DNA of 44,602 nucleotides, from assembly GCA_902790375.1 (NCBI GenBank), contig CADARY010000036.1, forward strand, positions 19,185-63,786, given 5' to 3'. Source of the stretch: Oscillospiraceae bacterium (GTDB lineage Bacteria > Bacillota > Clostridia > Oscillospirales > Oscillospiraceae). Shown here piece by piece: positions 1 through 9,163 of the stretch (position 1 is the first letter of the stretch; each line of letters opens with the position of its first letter). A program made the translations under genes and the position numbers. The notes under the pieces are model-generated. The model was not told where the DNA came from. It did not search any database and saw nothing but the letters and a program-made list of their open reading frames with translations.

Positions 1-3000
1 TTATTGCCTGCAATACACGGTCAGCACCTTCTCCATTCCGCCGCAGCGCACGGTGAGCTTGCAGGTCTGCGGCAGGCTCCCGTCGTCGGCGCAGGAGACG
101 CGCGCGGTGTCATAGTCTGTTGACTCCACGCGGAGAACGTCGGGGTGATCAGAACTCCAAGTAATCGGTACTCCCTGCCGCGTGACGTCTGCCCGCAGTT
201 CAATGGGATCACCGGGGTAAATCGTGAAATCAGTCTTGATCTCCGTCTCATAGAACAGTACCCGGATCCCCTCGGGCATCGGCGTGGGCGCTGCCGTGAG
301 CGGTACGGAGTAGACATACTGTGACAAACTCCCAAGACCCTGTGTGTCGCCCATGACGCGGGCGGCGTCGATGATCAGCGCCGTGACCTTGGGCGCGGCA
401 TTCGGATAGAAGGCAAAGCAGAGGGAGGAATCCAGCGCGGCATAGCCCCAGATGGTGGGAGCGGCGCTCTCAAGCTGCGCGTTTTCCACATAGCGGCGAT
501 ACGCGGCGTTCATGATCTGATCCAGCTCACGCGAGAGGAAGGTCTCCTTGTCCGGAATGTGGACATAGTTTGTTTCGTGCTTTTCGCTGGGGATGATGAT
601 CGTGAGGGGAAACGCCATGTTGTCCGCCAGGGTCTCCCAATCGCCCTGCGCAATGGCCTTTTGCATGGCAGACAGGAAAGCATATTCGGGACTGTCCGTC
701 GGGATGGAAACCACGGTTTCACCGTCCCCGCTCTCAATACCGCTTGTGACGAGCGCGCCGTTTTCGTCCACATCGTAGTCCCCGTTGAGACCGCTGATGG
801 CCTCTCCGTTCCAGGTTTTATCCCCGGACTCGTTGAAGCGCAGAGCGGGAGAGGGGACATCGTGGATGTCACAGTCGTCAAAGCGGATGCCGTCGGTCCT
901 GAAAAACTGCGCCGCGCCCTGGCTGCACTCGTAAATCTCGGTGCGCAGGATATCGAGGGAGCTGCACTGGTCCGCCTGAATGCCGAGGATGCCGCAGCCG
1001 AAGAGGCGCATTTTCTCCAGCCTGACCTGATGGCAGTTCTGGAAGCTCAGCACTCCCCCGGAGCAGGCGCCCGGCTCCTTCGTGTGGCCCGCCGTAAAGC
1101 CGCCGAGGAAGAGATTGTCGCAGTTGCGGAAAGAGATCACATCGGCGTAGCGCGGGATGGCGGCAAGGGTCGTGGCTCCGGATTCGGTGTTCTTCGCCTG
1201 GATCGCAAGGCCGTTCAGATCATGGATCACAAGCTGCGGGCCGTCTACATTCTCCATCCAGTAATAACAGTCTGTGCCGATCGCGCCGTAGTTGGAGGCT
1301 GTCGAGAGGTCAAAGAGCGTGCCGTCGAGAATGATCGTCCGGTCGGGGCCGAGGGCGGCGAGCAGCTCATCCACAGTCGTCACCGTGACCGAGCCGCCCT
1401 TTGCCACTTCAAGCGAGCCGGAGGGGGAAACGGGCGGAGCAATATCGTCCGGGTTGAGTTCCTGCAGCGTCATCTCCGCGAGCATGGCGCCCTCCAGAAT
1501 CTCGCCGTAGAGGTTCGAGGCATAGACGCCGCTGCCGCTGTACCAGCCATGGCTCACGTCGTTTCCTTCAAAGGCACAGCCGTCCACGGTCACGCTGTAC
1601 CCGGTGAGGGAGAAGACCTTGGCGGGGAAGCGGTTGTCGGTCACCTCGTTGGACAGGAAGAGGACGCGCCGCGCGTAATCGCTGTTCAGTAAATACTGGG
1701 CGCTGTTGGCGTGAATGCGGTTTCTGTTGAGGATGACATTGTCGCTGTAGTTCACGTCAAAGAGGAACATGGCGTCGCCCTCGCGTTTGCCGTGGTCATG
1801 GATGTCACAGCCCTCGATCTGCACATTGCGGCACTGGTGCAGGCTCACCGCGCCGTAGCTGCACTCGTAGATGTCGGAATTTTTCACGGTGAGGCCTGTG
1901 CAGTCGCGCGCCTGGACGCCGAGGATACCGCAGCCGTAGAGCCCGCAGGCGTCCACCGTGCTGTTTTCGCAGCCGTCGAAGTACAGCACGCCGCCCGTGC
2001 AGAAGCCGGGCTCCGTCGTGTGTCCGGCGGTGAGCGCTTCCACGCGCATGCCCTGGCAGCCGGAGAAGCGGAGCACGTTTGCGTAGCGCGGCACGGCGGT
2101 GAGTATGGTTTCGCCCGGGCCCGCACCGCGGATCGTGAGATTCTGCACGTTATACAGCACAAGCTCATAGCCGTCATAGACCTCGTTCCAGCTGTAATAC
2201 AGGCTGTGGGTGTCCTCGCCGTAATTCGAGGCGCTTGAGAGGTCAAAGGTGCCGGGCGCAAGCTCAATCACCGTGTCGGGCGCAATGGCGGCGAGCAGCT
2301 CGTCCACGGTGGAGACGCGGCCGGCGTTGTCCGCCGCAGCCGGGGCGGGGCCGGCAATGCCCCCGCAGCCCAGCAGCAGGGCCACGGTCAGCACGGCGGC
2401 GAGGATGTGCGCACGGCTTTGTTTGTAGTTCATGATCTGCTCCAATCTTTCTTTCAGGTTTCGCTTCTCGGTTGAGAAGGTGGTGGCCACCACACCCGCG
2501 GGCAGCGCCCCGGCAGAGGCCATGGTCAGAAGCGTGTTGCCGTAGGAGAGCTTGTCGGCCCGATCCATGCCCCGGAGCAGCATCTCGTCACAGCTCAGCT
2601 CACAGGCACGGTTCAGCTCCCGGCGTATGAGATACGACAGGGGGTTGAACCATTGGGTACTGAGCACCGCAACCGCGAACCACTTGTACAGCGTGTCCCG
2701 GCGGCGGTAGTGCATCAGCTCGTGCCGCAGGATATTGCGCAGCAGCTCCTCGTTATAGACCTGCTCCGGCAGGGTGATGAGCGGACGCAGAATCCCGAAC
2801 ATCAGCGGGGTGTTGTAAGCCGCGCAGCGGTAAAGCTGCGGCTTTTGCCCCGGCAGCGTGCGGTAGACCCGCCGATCCTCCGCCGTCGCGCCGCTGAGAC
2901 TCCGGCGCACCCGGGCTGTGAAAAGCATATAGCTTGCCAGCACCCACGCAAAGCTGATCGTTGCGCCGACAGCCCAGACGGAAGTCCAGAACGCGGGCGA

Positions 3001-3384
3001 TTTGAAGTTTACATAATTTTTGGCCGGCGCGGGAGCCTGCACGGGCGCGGTCTGAGCGGTCGGCTCCGCTTCCACTGTGCTCGCCGAAACCGGCGCAGGC
3101 TGGACATAGCCCTCCGGCGGAAGCGTTTGTACAGTCTGCTGCGCCTGTTCAGCAGGGGGAAGGGAAGAGGTGCTGACCGCAGGTCGGCTGAGCTCCTGCA
3201 CGGTCCGTTCCAGAGGTATAAGGCCGGGCAGCGGGAGTACAAAGCGCAGCAGCACCAGCAGCCACGCATAGTAATAGACCGTGCTAGGCATCTTTTTCAG
3301 CAGTACATAGCGCAGCGCGAGCAGCAGCAGCGCGAGCGCGCTGCCGCTCAGCGTCAGACTGAGGAGAGGGTAAAGCATCGTCAC
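1..3384 (-). CDS. BlaR1/MecR1-like M56 metallopeptidase with duplicated extracellular beta-helix region
   Basis: 1127 residues. The N-terminal part has several membrane segments and an M56 zinc protease domain with HELMH at residues 221-225, followed by the conserved NRACELSCDE region. A hydrophobic segment lies near residues 328-345. The remainder is probably outside the cell. Two similar blocks start at residues 357 and 668, 311 apart. Each opens with a TVDELLAA motif and carries NosD-like right-handed beta-helix coils. A mixed domain and an Ig-like module (ITWSSDHPDVLRV) end the protein. In the BlaR1/MecR1 family, ligand binding outside activates the protease, which relieves repression by BlaI. 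Here the penicillin-binding sensor domain is absent, so the ligand is unknown; a glycan is my guess. The start overlaps the blaI stop (ATGA), so the two genes are translationally coupled. Confidence 0.85.
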   Translation of the reverse strand: MTMLYPLLSLTLSGSALALLLLALRYVLLKKMPSTVYYYAWLLVLLRFVLPLPGLIPLERTVQELSRPAVSTSSLPPAEQAQQTVQTLPPEGYVQPAPVSASTVEAEPTAQTAPVQAPAPAKNYVNFKSPAFWTSVWAVGATISFAWVLASYMLFTARVRRSLSGATAEDRRVYRTLPGQKPQLYRCAAYNTPLMFGILRPLITLPEQVYNEELLRNILRHELMHYRRRDTLYKWFAVAVLSTQWFNPLSYLIRRELNRACELSCDEMLLRGMDRADKLSYGNTLLTMASAGALPAGVVATTFSTEKRNLKERLEQIMNYKQSRAHILAAVLTVALLLGCGGIAGPAPAAADNAGRVSTVDELLAAIAPDTVIELAPGTFDLSSASNYGEDTHSLYYSWNEVYDGYELVLYNVQNLTIRGAGPGETILTAVPRYANVLRFSGCQGMRVEALTAGHTTEPGFCTGGVLYFDGCENSTVDACGLYGCGILGVQARDCTGLTVKNSDIYECSYGAVSLHQCRNVQIEGCDIHDHGKREGDAMFLFDVNYSDNVILNRNRIHANSAQYLLNSDYARRVLFLSNEVTDNRFPAKVFSLTGYSVTVDGCAFEGNDVSHGWYSGSGVYASNLYGEILEGAMLAEMTLQELNPDDIAPPVSPSGSLEVAKGGSVTVTTVDELLAALGPDRTIILDGTLFDLSTASNYGAIGTDCYYWMENVDGPQLVIHDLNGLAIQAKNTESGATTLAAIPRYADVISFRNCDNLFLGGFTAGHTKEPGACSGGVLSFQNCHQVRLEKMRLFGCGILGIQADQCSSLDILRTEIYECSQGAAQFFRTDGIRFDDCDIHDVPSPALRFNESGDKTWNGEAISGLNGDYDVDENGALVTSGIESGDGETVVSIPTDSPEYAFLSAMQKAIAQGDWETLADNMAFPLTIIIPSEKHETNYVHIPDKETFLSRELDQIMNAAYRRYVENAQLESAAPTIWGYAALDSSLCFAFYPNAAPKVTALIIDAARVMGDTQGLGSLSQYVYSVPLTAAPTPMPEGIRVLFYETEIKTDFTIYPGDPIELRADVTRQGVPITWSSDHPDVLRVESTDYDTARVSCADDGSLPQTCKLTVRCGGMEKVLTVYCRQ

Positions 3385-3761
3385 GACTCCTCCAGCTTAA
3401 ACAGATCGCGCAGCTCGTCGATGTCGGCCTTGCTCAGCCCGTCAGAGCGAACCAGCGCCGCCACCAGATCCCGCGCTGAGCCGTGATAGACGCGGCTGAT
3501 CAGGTCATGGGTGGCCCAGTCGTTGTATTCTGCCTCGGTGATGAGCGGGGAGTAATAATACACCTGCCGCTTCTCCTGCCGCAGCACACCCTTTGTGACC
3601 AGGCGGGAGATCAGAGTCTTGACCGTGGTGGCCTCCCAGCCGCGGCTTTTTTGCAGACTCTCGCGGATCTCGGTGACGGGCAGGGCGTCCCCCGCGCGCC
3701 AGAGCACCCGCACGACCTCCAGCTCGGAATCAGAGATTTTCGGCGCCAGATCTTTGTACAT
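3381..3761 (-). CDS. blaI: BlaI/MecI/CopY family transcriptional repressor
   Basis: 126 residues, the usual length for the family. The N-terminal winged helix (ISDSELEVVRVLWRAGDALP through TVKTLISRLVTKGVL) and the C-terminal dimerisation region (YYYSPLITEAEY) match BlaI/MecI proteins, which are dimeric repressors cleaved by, or released through, their M56 partner. The start has an AAGGAGG site with good spacing. It is the first gene of a two-gene operon with the M56 peptidase, and matching half-sites overlap its own promoter, which indicates autoregulation. Whether it controls antibiotic resistance is not shown: no beta-lactamase lies in the window. Confidence 0.92.
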   Translation of the reverse strand: MYKDLAPKISDSELEVVRVLWRAGDALPVTEIRESLQKSRGWEATTVKTLISRLVTKGVLRQEKRQVYYYSPLITEAEYNDWATHDLISRVYHGSARDLVAALVRSDGLSKADIDELRDLFKLEES

Positions 3762-3794
3762 GGGTTGATCCTCCTTGCAAAGCAGAGATTACAT

Positions 3795-3842
3795 GTGTAG
3801 TCTTGATGAAACTACCATACCACAAGAGACTACACTTGTCAA
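3795..3842 (-). promoter_or_regulatory. blaI promoter with dyad operator
   Basis: Read on the minus strand: -35 TTGACA (3837-3842), 17-nt spacer, -10 TATGGT (3814-3819). GTGTAGTCT (3795-3803) and AGACTACAC (3827-3835) form a perfect inverted pair flanking the -10 element. A further ACTAC (3811-3815) pairs with GTAGT (3797-3801), giving a tighter dyad. The TGTA/TACA cores are those of BlaI/MecI/CopY operators, so this is the likely self-regulatory site. Confidence 0.75.
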
Positions 3843-3890
3843 CCGGAGAAAGAAAATTTTGGAAAGGTCATCGACGGAATCATACAACAA

Positions 3891-3918
3891 CGAGGGAGGC
3901 CCGGCGGGGCCTCCCTCG
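3891..3918 (-). terminator. Probable terminator of the c-di-GMP/phosphorelay operon
   Basis: A perfect 12-bp stem (3891-3902 with 3907-3918) and 4-nt loop lies just past the stop codon of the diguanylate cyclase gene. On the minus strand it is followed only by TTGTTGTATG, a weak U-tract. Confidence 0.55.
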
Positions 3919-3937
3919 AAAAAGCTTCTATTCGATT

Positions 3938-5317
3938 TTACGGAGTTAAATCCGGGCGGCGGAAGGGCTTTCTCGCGTGGTGATCGCGCTTGTTTTCGTA
4001 CAGGGCTTCGTCCGCGCGCTGAAAGACTTCACGGAAGCTGCTGTCCTCGCCCGGACGGTAGAAGGCGGAGCCCATGGAGAGCGAGAGCTCGGCCTCCGGG
4101 TGATTGGGCCGGGAATTGAAGGCGTCGATGGAATCCCGGATCTTCTGGCGCTTTTCCGCAAGCTCCTCCTCTGTGATGCCGAGGGGGATGGCAATGAACT
4201 CGTCTCCGCCGATGCGGAAGGTGCGCTCCTTCCCGAAGGCGCTCGAGATGGCCCAGGCCGCCCCGCGGATGATGCGGTCTCCGCAGGCATGGCCGTAAGC
4301 GTCGTTTGCGAGCTTGAGGTTGTCAAGGTCGAAGACGGCGGCGCAGAAGTCGGCCTTGCCGTCTTTGATCTGCTCGTTGAGGGTGCGCACCTCCTCCTGA
4401 TAGGCGTTGGTGTTGCCCACCCGGGTCAGGGAATCCGTATAGGCCTGGGCGCGCATGTAGCTCAGATAACGCCCCAGCTCCACCTGCATGGAGCGGATCT
4501 TGATACCGAGAGCCTCAAGCTCGTCCGACACATCGCCGTCCTCTTTCATCTCCGGTACCTGCGGCGCAGCGCCGAGGCTCTCCTTGTAGCCGGGATTCGA
4601 GGTGATCTCCCTGGTAAGCTCGTCCACATTCCCCGCGAGGGCGGAAAGCTCCCGGTCCAGGGCCAGGAACTTCTGGCGCAGCTTGCCGGTGATGAGCACC
4701 ATCACGAACGCGCCGAACAGGATCGAAAGGATGGACACCACGCTCACGGAGAGGGTGTGGCTTCTCAGTTCTTTCTCATACCAGTCGGCACCGAAGTCAA
4801 TGCCGACGATGGCAGCGACCTTGCCCCCGGAATCGAACACCGGGCTGTAGGTGCTGTAGAAATTGCCCCAGCGGTCTTCAGCCGGGGAATCGTCCACGGT
4901 GGCGATGCCCTTGCCGGCCTGGACCAGCGCATTCGTCACCAGGATCTCCTCTCCGAACTGGCCGGGGTCCACGGGGTCCGCGTCCAGGATGAAGACATAG
5001 CTGTTCTCACCGGTCTGGCGAACGGCGTAGATAAACTCGATATCGGCATTGTTCTGGAAGACACTGAGCTCCCTCAGCGCCTCCTGATACGCGGGAGAAC
5101 CTACGTCCTCCTCCGTAAAGGCTCCGACGGTATCCCCGTCGAGAAGGGCAGCCGCTGTGTTGGAGAGGTCCAGCATGTTCTTCTGGATCATGGTTTTCAT
5201 GGCAGCCTCGGACTGGTTCATCATGACGAGACCGAGAACAACATTGGCTGCAAACAGCAGCAGGCCGACGACAACAACATAGCGCGTTGTCAAACCGATG
5301 CCTCTGTGTTTATTCAT
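3938..5317 (-). CDS. Membrane diguanylate cyclase with extracytoplasmic Cache-like sensor and GGDEF domain
   Basis: 459 residues from the ATG at 5317. I chose this start because ACGGAG precedes it and a transmembrane helix (VVVVGLLLFAANVVLGLV) follows; the longer frame to 5410 adds residues with no recognisable feature and runs into the preceding gene. After the helix comes an outside sensor region (about residues 30-185) with the motif WGNFYSTYSPVFD and a DFGADWYE end, then a second helix near 195-215. The C-terminal GGDEF domain has RIGGDEF intact (GGDEF at 370-374), so it should make c-di-GMP from two GTP. I see no RxxD inhibitory site just before the motif. It is the last gene of the signalling operon and a paralogue of the cyclase at 25834-27147. 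Confidence 0.9.
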   Translation of the reverse strand: MNKHRGIGLTTRYVVVVGLLLFAANVVLGLVMMNQSEAAMKTMIQKNMLDLSNTAAALLDGDTVGAFTEEDVGSPAYQEALRELSVFQNNADIEFIYAVRQTGENSYVFILDADPVDPGQFGEEILVTNALVQAGKGIATVDDSPAEDRWGNFYSTYSPVFDSGGKVAAIVGIDFGADWYEKELRSHTLSVSVVSILSILFGAFVMVLITGKLRQKFLALDRELSALAGNVDELTREITSNPGYKESLGAAPQVPEMKEDGDVSDELEALGIKIRSMQVELGRYLSYMRAQAYTDSLTRVGNTNAYQEEVRTLNEQIKDGKADFCAAVFDLDNLKLANDAYGHACGDRIIRGAAWAISSAFGKERTFRIGGDEFIAIPLGITEEELAEKRQKIRDSIDAFNSRPNHPEAELSLSMGSAFYRPGEDSSFREVFQRADEALYENKRDHHARKPFRRPDLTP

Positions 5318-5406
5318 GGAATCAACTCCGTTCTGCAGGGCGCGCCGCTTATCATGCGGCCTCTCCCCAATCATAGCACAGCTTGCAGGAAATGATGCTG
5401 AAATTG

Positions 5407-8400
5407 TCACTTCCTGCGCTTTACCAGCTCGCGCAGGGTTTTATAGAGGTTCTCCGGCTCTACGGGCTTGGAGAGGTGCGCGTTCATGCCCACGTGCAGC
5501 GAGTTCTGCACATCTTCATCAAAGGCGTTGGCGGTCATGGCGATGATGGGGATCTCTTTGGCGTCGGGACGCGGGAGCGCACGAATCGCGGCGGTGGCCT
5601 TCAGACCGTCCATCACGGGCATGCGCACGTCCATCAAAATCGCGTCGTAGTAATCTGCCTCATGCTGCGAGAACATGTCCACGGCGATCTGGCCGTTTTC
5701 GGCATGCTCGGAGCGGATGCCCTCCATTTCCAGGAGATCCGTCAGGATCTCGGCGTTGAGGTCGATATCCTCCGCCATCAGCACGCGCAGACCCTCGAGA
5801 GAGTCCGGCTCTTCCTCAGCGGCGGGCTCCGGCTTCGGCGCGGCAATATCGCCGCGCTTGAGCAGGATGGAGTGCAGCTCGTTGAGCACACTGTCGGTAA
5901 AGAGGGGCTTGGAGACAATGCCGGAAATGCCGAACTGCCTGGCCGGCTCCTGAATATCGTCCCAGCTGTAGCCGGTGAGAATCAGGATGGAGGTCTGTCC
6001 CTTGTCGAACTTGCGCACACACTCGGCCAGCGCAAGACCGTCCATCCCGGGCATGTACATATCCGTCATCAGGATTTGATAGGGCTCGCCCCTGTCCCAG
6101 CAGGAGCGGATGCGGTTGAGCGCCTCGGGGGCGTCGGAGGCGGTGTCGGCCTCGATGCCGATGTCGTGCAGCACGATGCGCGCATGCTCCAGCGCCACCT
6201 CGTCATCATCCACCACCAGGATGCGCAGGCCCTTGGGGAGGCTTGCGTGCTGATCCTGGCTGAAGCTGCGCTCGGAGGGCTTGAGCGTTACCGTGACCGT
6301 GAAGGTGGTCCCGACGCCCTTCTCACTCTCCACGGAGATATCACCGTTCATCATCTCCACGAGATTTTTGGTGATGGCCATGCCGAGGCCCGTGCTGCCG
6401 TAGCGGTTGGCGGTGCCGGAATCCTCCTGGGAGAAGGTGTCGAAAATCTTCGGCAGAAATTCCTTGCTCATGCCGATGCCGGTGTCCTTCATGAGAAAGC
6501 GCAGGGTGCACTGCTCGGAGGTGCGGGCGATCTGCTCGACCGTAAAGGTGACGCTGCCGGAGGCGGGCGTGAATTTGACGGCGTTGCCGAGTATGTTGAT
6601 GAGCACCTGCTTGAGCTTCATGGAGTCGCCGATGTAAAAATCGCAGACCTGGCCGATGATGTTGCAGGAATAGTCCAGGCCCTTGTCCTGACACTGGCCG
6701 TTGATGATGACGTTGATCTGGTCGAGGAAGTCACGGAAGGCAAATTCCTCCTCCTTGAGGACCATACGCCCGGACTCGATGCGGCTCATGTCCAGAATGT
6801 CGTTGATCAGGCCCAGAAGATGCCGGGCGCTTGCGCCGATCTTTTCAAGATGCTCGCGCGTTCGCGGCGGCAGATCCGGCTCCTTCAGGGCGATATTGTC
6901 CAGGCCGATGATGGCGTTCATGGGAGTGCGGATCTCATGGCTCATATTGGACAGGAAGCTGGTTTTGGCGCGGCTGGACTCCTCGGCGAGGGCCTTTTCA
7001 CGCTCCACCTTCTTCTCACGCTTGTGGATCGTATCGTAGATGTTCACAAGCGTCACCACGGAGATGACCACAAAGGCGATCTGCACAAGGCTCTTCTGCC
7101 ACAGCGCATCGCTGACGCTCTCAAGCTGCGTGTCCACGTATTCCTCCGCCTTGAGCGGATCAGGCGTCGTACCGTCGTCGCTGTCGGTAAGCTGCTGCTC
7201 ATAATACTCATGGATATTGTTTACGGCATCGTATGCCACGGCCACGGAGCTCTGGCGCATCCAGACCAGGGAGGTGAAGAGCGTCAGCGACAGCATGACG
7301 ATCCACACAATGGTGGAGTGGCCCATGGACCGGGTCTGATCCTGTACAAGCAGCAAGCGGAACACGATCAGGCCCAGCACACTCCAGAGCGCGAGGATCA
7401 GGTAGGATTCCCTGGACAGCGCCGTCACGGCCAGCAGATTCGGGATCAGATAATACAGCAGGAAGATCAGCGAGATCACAACGCCGATGAGTCCGCAGGC
7501 GCTGACAAAGCTGTCCTTTCTTCTGCGCGCAAGCTTCAGCGCGCAGGCGGAGGTGTAGGCGTAGACGATGGCCGCGCCGACCGTGGTCACGTCCACGATC
7601 CAGCCCACAGCCGTCCGGCCGAAGAGCGGGATGAAGACGGAAACCAGGAGGATCAGCAGCACCGCGTATCTCGGCAGGCCGTTTTTGTCGAGCTGCCCGA
7701 GCTTCGCGGGCATCATCCCGTCCTTTGCCATGGCGTGGATCAGGCGGCTTGCGGCGATGGTGTTGCCCACAAGGCCGGTGATGACGCCGCCGAGCACCGT
7801 GAGGACCAGGACAGGCGTACCGACGGGCCCCATGGCCGTGCGCACCGCGTAGAAGGTGGGCGCCGCCTCGTCGATATCCAGATCCCCCAGCGCCGCGATA
7901 TACGCGGGCCAGCTTTCAAAGCCTGCCGGCTGAGTCGTCGCGGCGATGACCGCGAGCAGGGAATAGGCCGCAGCACCTGTGAGCAGGGCGATGCCCATGA
8001 CCGGCAGCGCCTTTGCCGTCGAAAAGCGGAACTCCGGCACCGAGTGGGAGATAGACTCAAAGCCCACAAAGGCCCAGGGGGCCATCGCAACGATGGTCAG
8101 CACCCCCGTGAGGGGGGATCTGCCTGGGGCAAAGGCGGGAGCAAGGGAGCGGAGCCCGCCCTCCAGCTTCGAGAAGACGGACACGGAGCAGACCAGGATC
8201 CCGCCGAAGAGCAGGAGAGCCATCACGATCTGCACACGCAGGGCCGCCCTGCCGCGCAGGCACAGCAGAGAGCAGATGACCAGCGCCCCGATCGCCAGCA
8301 TCAGCTCGCCCAGATAGATGTCAAAGCCCGCGATCCGATAGTGCAGGCCATGCTGGAAGATGCTGCCCAGCAGAAAACGGCCGATCAGCGGCAGGGCGGT

Positions 8401-8742
8401 GGCGTTGGCCCAGATGACGGCCACATAGGTCAGCAGCAGAAACCAGGCGGCCACAAAGCCGTGGTCGAGGTCAAAGCTGCGTTTGACATAGCTGTAGGCG
8501 CCGCCCGCGTCCGGATAGGTGCGGAGCATATAGGAATAATTGACGCCGACGAGGAGCATGATGAGCCCGCCGACGGCAATGCCGAGCACCGTGCCGAGAG
8601 GTCCCGCCACGGGCAGAAAGCTGTTGCCGGGCATCATAAACGCGCCCCAGCCGACAGCGCAGCCGAAGGACAGCGCCCAGGCGCCCAGCAGGGATATGCT
8701 GTGCGGGGCGTCGACGCCTGCGTTTGAAAGCTTTGTATTCAT
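5407..8742 (-). CDS. Amino acid permease (APC)-hybrid histidine kinase fusion with two receiver domains
   Basis: 1111 residues. Residues 1 to about 480 form an APC-superfamily permease: the first helix carries GWGAFMMPGN, and later segments include APWAFVGFESISHSVPEF and many hydrophobic helices. Two more membrane segments flank an approximately 70-residue outside loop. A coiled linker leads to a HisKA domain (NMSHEIRTPMNAI, His602), then a HATPase domain (DTGIGMS, GSTGLGMAI). Receiver 1 has Asp894 (MTDMYMPGMDG) and receiver 2 has Asp1038 (LMDVRMPVMDG), each with a KP lysine. Transporter-kinase fusions are known in CbrA-type kinases, which use an SSS/SLC5 transporter; an APC module is different. 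The likely role is sensing amino acids or their transport. The gene lies 49 nt after the Hpt gene and has its own AGGAGAGGAAGG site. Confidence 0.9.
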   Translation of the reverse strand: MNTKLSNAGVDAPHSISLLGAWALSFGCAVGWGAFMMPGNSFLPVAGPLGTVLGIAVGGLIMLLVGVNYSYMLRTYPDAGGAYSYVKRSFDLDHGFVAAWFLLLTYVAVIWANATALPLIGRFLLGSIFQHGLHYRIAGFDIYLGELMLAIGALVICSLLCLRGRAALRVQIVMALLLFGGILVCSVSVFSKLEGGLRSLAPAFAPGRSPLTGVLTIVAMAPWAFVGFESISHSVPEFRFSTAKALPVMGIALLTGAAAYSLLAVIAATTQPAGFESWPAYIAALGDLDIDEAAPTFYAVRTAMGPVGTPVLVLTVLGGVITGLVGNTIAASRLIHAMAKDGMMPAKLGQLDKNGLPRYAVLLILLVSVFIPLFGRTAVGWIVDVTTVGAAIVYAYTSACALKLARRRKDSFVSACGLIGVVISLIFLLYYLIPNLLAVTALSRESYLILALWSVLGLIVFRLLLVQDQTRSMGHSTIVWIVMLSLTLFTSLVWMRQSSVAVAYDAVNNIHEYYEQQLTDSDDGTTPDPLKAEEYVDTQLESVSDALWQKSLVQIAFVVISVVTLVNIYDTIHKREKKVEREKALAEESSRAKTSFLSNMSHEIRTPMNAIIGLDNIALKEPDLPPRTREHLEKIGASARHLLGLINDILDMSRIESGRMVLKEEEFAFRDFLDQINVIINGQCQDKGLDYSCNIIGQVCDFYIGDSMKLKQVLINILGNAVKFTPASGSVTFTVEQIARTSEQCTLRFLMKDTGIGMSKEFLPKIFDTFSQEDSGTANRYGSTGLGMAITKNLVEMMNGDISVESEKGVGTTFTVTVTLKPSERSFSQDQHASLPKGLRILVVDDDEVALEHARIVLHDIGIEADTASDAPEALNRIRSCWDRGEPYQILMTDMYMPGMDGLALAECVRKFDKGQTSILILTGYSWDDIQEPARQFGISGIVSKPLFTDSVLNELHSILLKRGDIAAPKPEPAAEEEPDSLEGLRVLMAEDIDLNAEILTDLLEMEGIRSEHAENGQIAVDMFSQHEADYYDAILMDVRMPVMDGLKATAAIRALPRPDAKEIPIIAMTANAFDEDVQNSLHVGMNAHLSKPVEPENLYKTLRELVKRRK

Positions 8743-8791
8743 TGCGCGAACCTTCCTCTCCTCTTACTGCCGGCGAACGGCCCGGAAAGCA

Positions 8792-9163
8792 TCAGAGACT
8801 CTGCTCATACGCGTGAATCCCGTCGATTGTACGCTGGTACATGTCGTTGATCCGGGCGAGCTTGTCCTTGATTTCGGCGTCTGTATATTTTCTCGGATTG
8901 CCGGGGCGAAACTCCTCGGTGATCTCCCCGACAGCCTCGGCGAGCTTGTCAAAGCCCATGTTGGCGCATACGCCCTTCATAGCGTGGGCGCGCTCAAAAA
9001 GCTGGGTGGGGTCCATGCTTCTGGCGGCTTCCATGAGGGAGCCGTTGAGATCGCTGCTGGGGAATTTCAAAACATAGCGGCTGATCAGCTTTTCCATTCT
9101 CATGATCTGAACGGCGTGGTCATAATTGCCGTCGATCCGGGTGTACAGCTCCTGCAGTGTCAT
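8792..9163 (-). CDS. Free-standing Hpt phosphotransfer protein
   Basis: 123 residues, all predicted helical and cytoplasmic. The Hpt signature AHAMKGVCANMGF contains the phospho-accepting His60, followed by the typical LAEAVGEITE helix. Hpt proteins carry phosphate between the receiver of a hybrid kinase and a final response regulator. Both hybrid kinases in this operon lack an Hpt domain of their own, and the REC-GGDEF-EAL gene overlaps this start by ATGA (9160-9163). The context therefore suggests it links the kinases to that regulator. Confidence 0.9.
   Translation of the reverse strand: MTLQELYTRIDGNYDHAVQIMRMEKLISRYVLKFPSSDLNGSLMEAARSMDPTQLFERAHAMKGVCANMGFDKLAEAVGEITEEFRPGNPRKYTDAEIKDKLARINDMYQRTIDGIHAYEQSL

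Noticed and set aside
3381-3842. Beta-lactam resistance locus
   Set aside because: BlaI and an M56 protease are present, but there is no beta-lactamase or penicillin-binding sensor, so no resistance claim is made.
5383-8727. Long open frame (about 1100 codons) on the plus strand opposite the permease-kinase gene
   Set aside because: It has no recognisable domain, is rich in His/Gly/Arg/Asp in the manner of an antisense shadow, and the minus-strand frame has complete, well-ordered domains.
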